Shown one piece after another: positions 34,094 through 34,126 of a DNA stretch of 34,126 nucleotides; position 1 is the first letter of the stretch, and each line of letters starts with the position of its first letter. A program made the position numbers and the translations under genes. The DNA comes from a bacterium (GTDB lineage: Bacteria > CSSED10-310 > JAJRTK01), in contig JAJRTK010000082.1 of assembly GCA_024278345.1 (NCBI GenBank), positions 1 through 34,126 on the forward strand, given 5' to 3'. The notes under the pieces are model-generated. The model had not been told where the DNA came from and made no database searches. It saw only the letters and a list, made by a program, of their open reading frames with translations.

Positions 34094-34126
34094 ATGCCTT
34101 CATCGAAATGCGAGCCCCGGGAGGGC
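34094..34126 (+). CDS. First 11 codons of a further gene, product unknown
   Basis: An ATG 33 bases from the right edge follows an AGGGAGAAGAG ribosome site and the promoter at 34037-34064. The visible residues are MPSSKCEPREG. Too short for any call beyond a likely gene start. Confidence 0.5.
   Translation, partial: MPSSKCEPREG

Overview
The window reads as one stretch of chromosome from a moderately GC-rich, Gram-negative-type bacterium. It carries one probable lipoprotein, two other exported proteins, giant Ser/Thr kinases with WD40 propellers, MglA/roadblock-type small-GTPase signalling and TPR-transglutaminase proteins. That mix is familiar from Planctomycetota, Myxococcota, Acidobacteriota and uncultivated relatives. 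No rRNA, tRNA, transposase, phage gene or CRISPR array was seen, so the phylum cannot be fixed from sequence alone.

Minus-strand block (1-6246). A large acidic protein runs off the left edge and ends, within the window, in a 19-residue tandem repeat. Next come three genes forming a citryl-CoA route: a succinyl-CoA-synthetase-beta-like ATP-grasp subunit with a fused two-cluster ferredoxin domain, its alpha partner, and a citryl-CoA lyase resembling the C-terminal part of ATP-citrate lyase. Upstream is an MglA-like GTPase that lacks the two residues needed for hydrolysis in Myxococcus MglA.

Plus-strand block (6583-18100). A NicO/UreH-like membrane protein with a His-rich loop comes first. It is followed by a 2007-residue protein with two kinase domains, one membrane helix and 14 WD40 repeats, then a TPR/transglutaminase protein and pdxH. 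The last three genes are joined by a 9-bp gap and an ATGA overlap, so they are probably one transcript.

Signalling island (18427-24085). Three related 'DUF4388-like domain plus one TPR' proteins (the third with an in-frame TGA near its start), a ParA-type ATPase, two roadblock/LC7-like proteins and a double V4R-like sensor follow each other on one strand, several overlapping or separated by 1 bp. With the MglA-like GTPase elsewhere in the window, this is the best candidate for an undescribed system, perhaps one for positioning or polarity.

Right part (24106-34126). A serC gene with a large internal deletion faces the island across a strong inverted repeat. A second TPR/transglutaminase-fold protein with a lost active site follows, then a B12-binding radical SAM enzyme, a DHH/DHHA1 phosphoesterase, a secreted protein with a DEAx-repeat tail, a YceI-like protein and the first codons of a further gene behind a good promoter.
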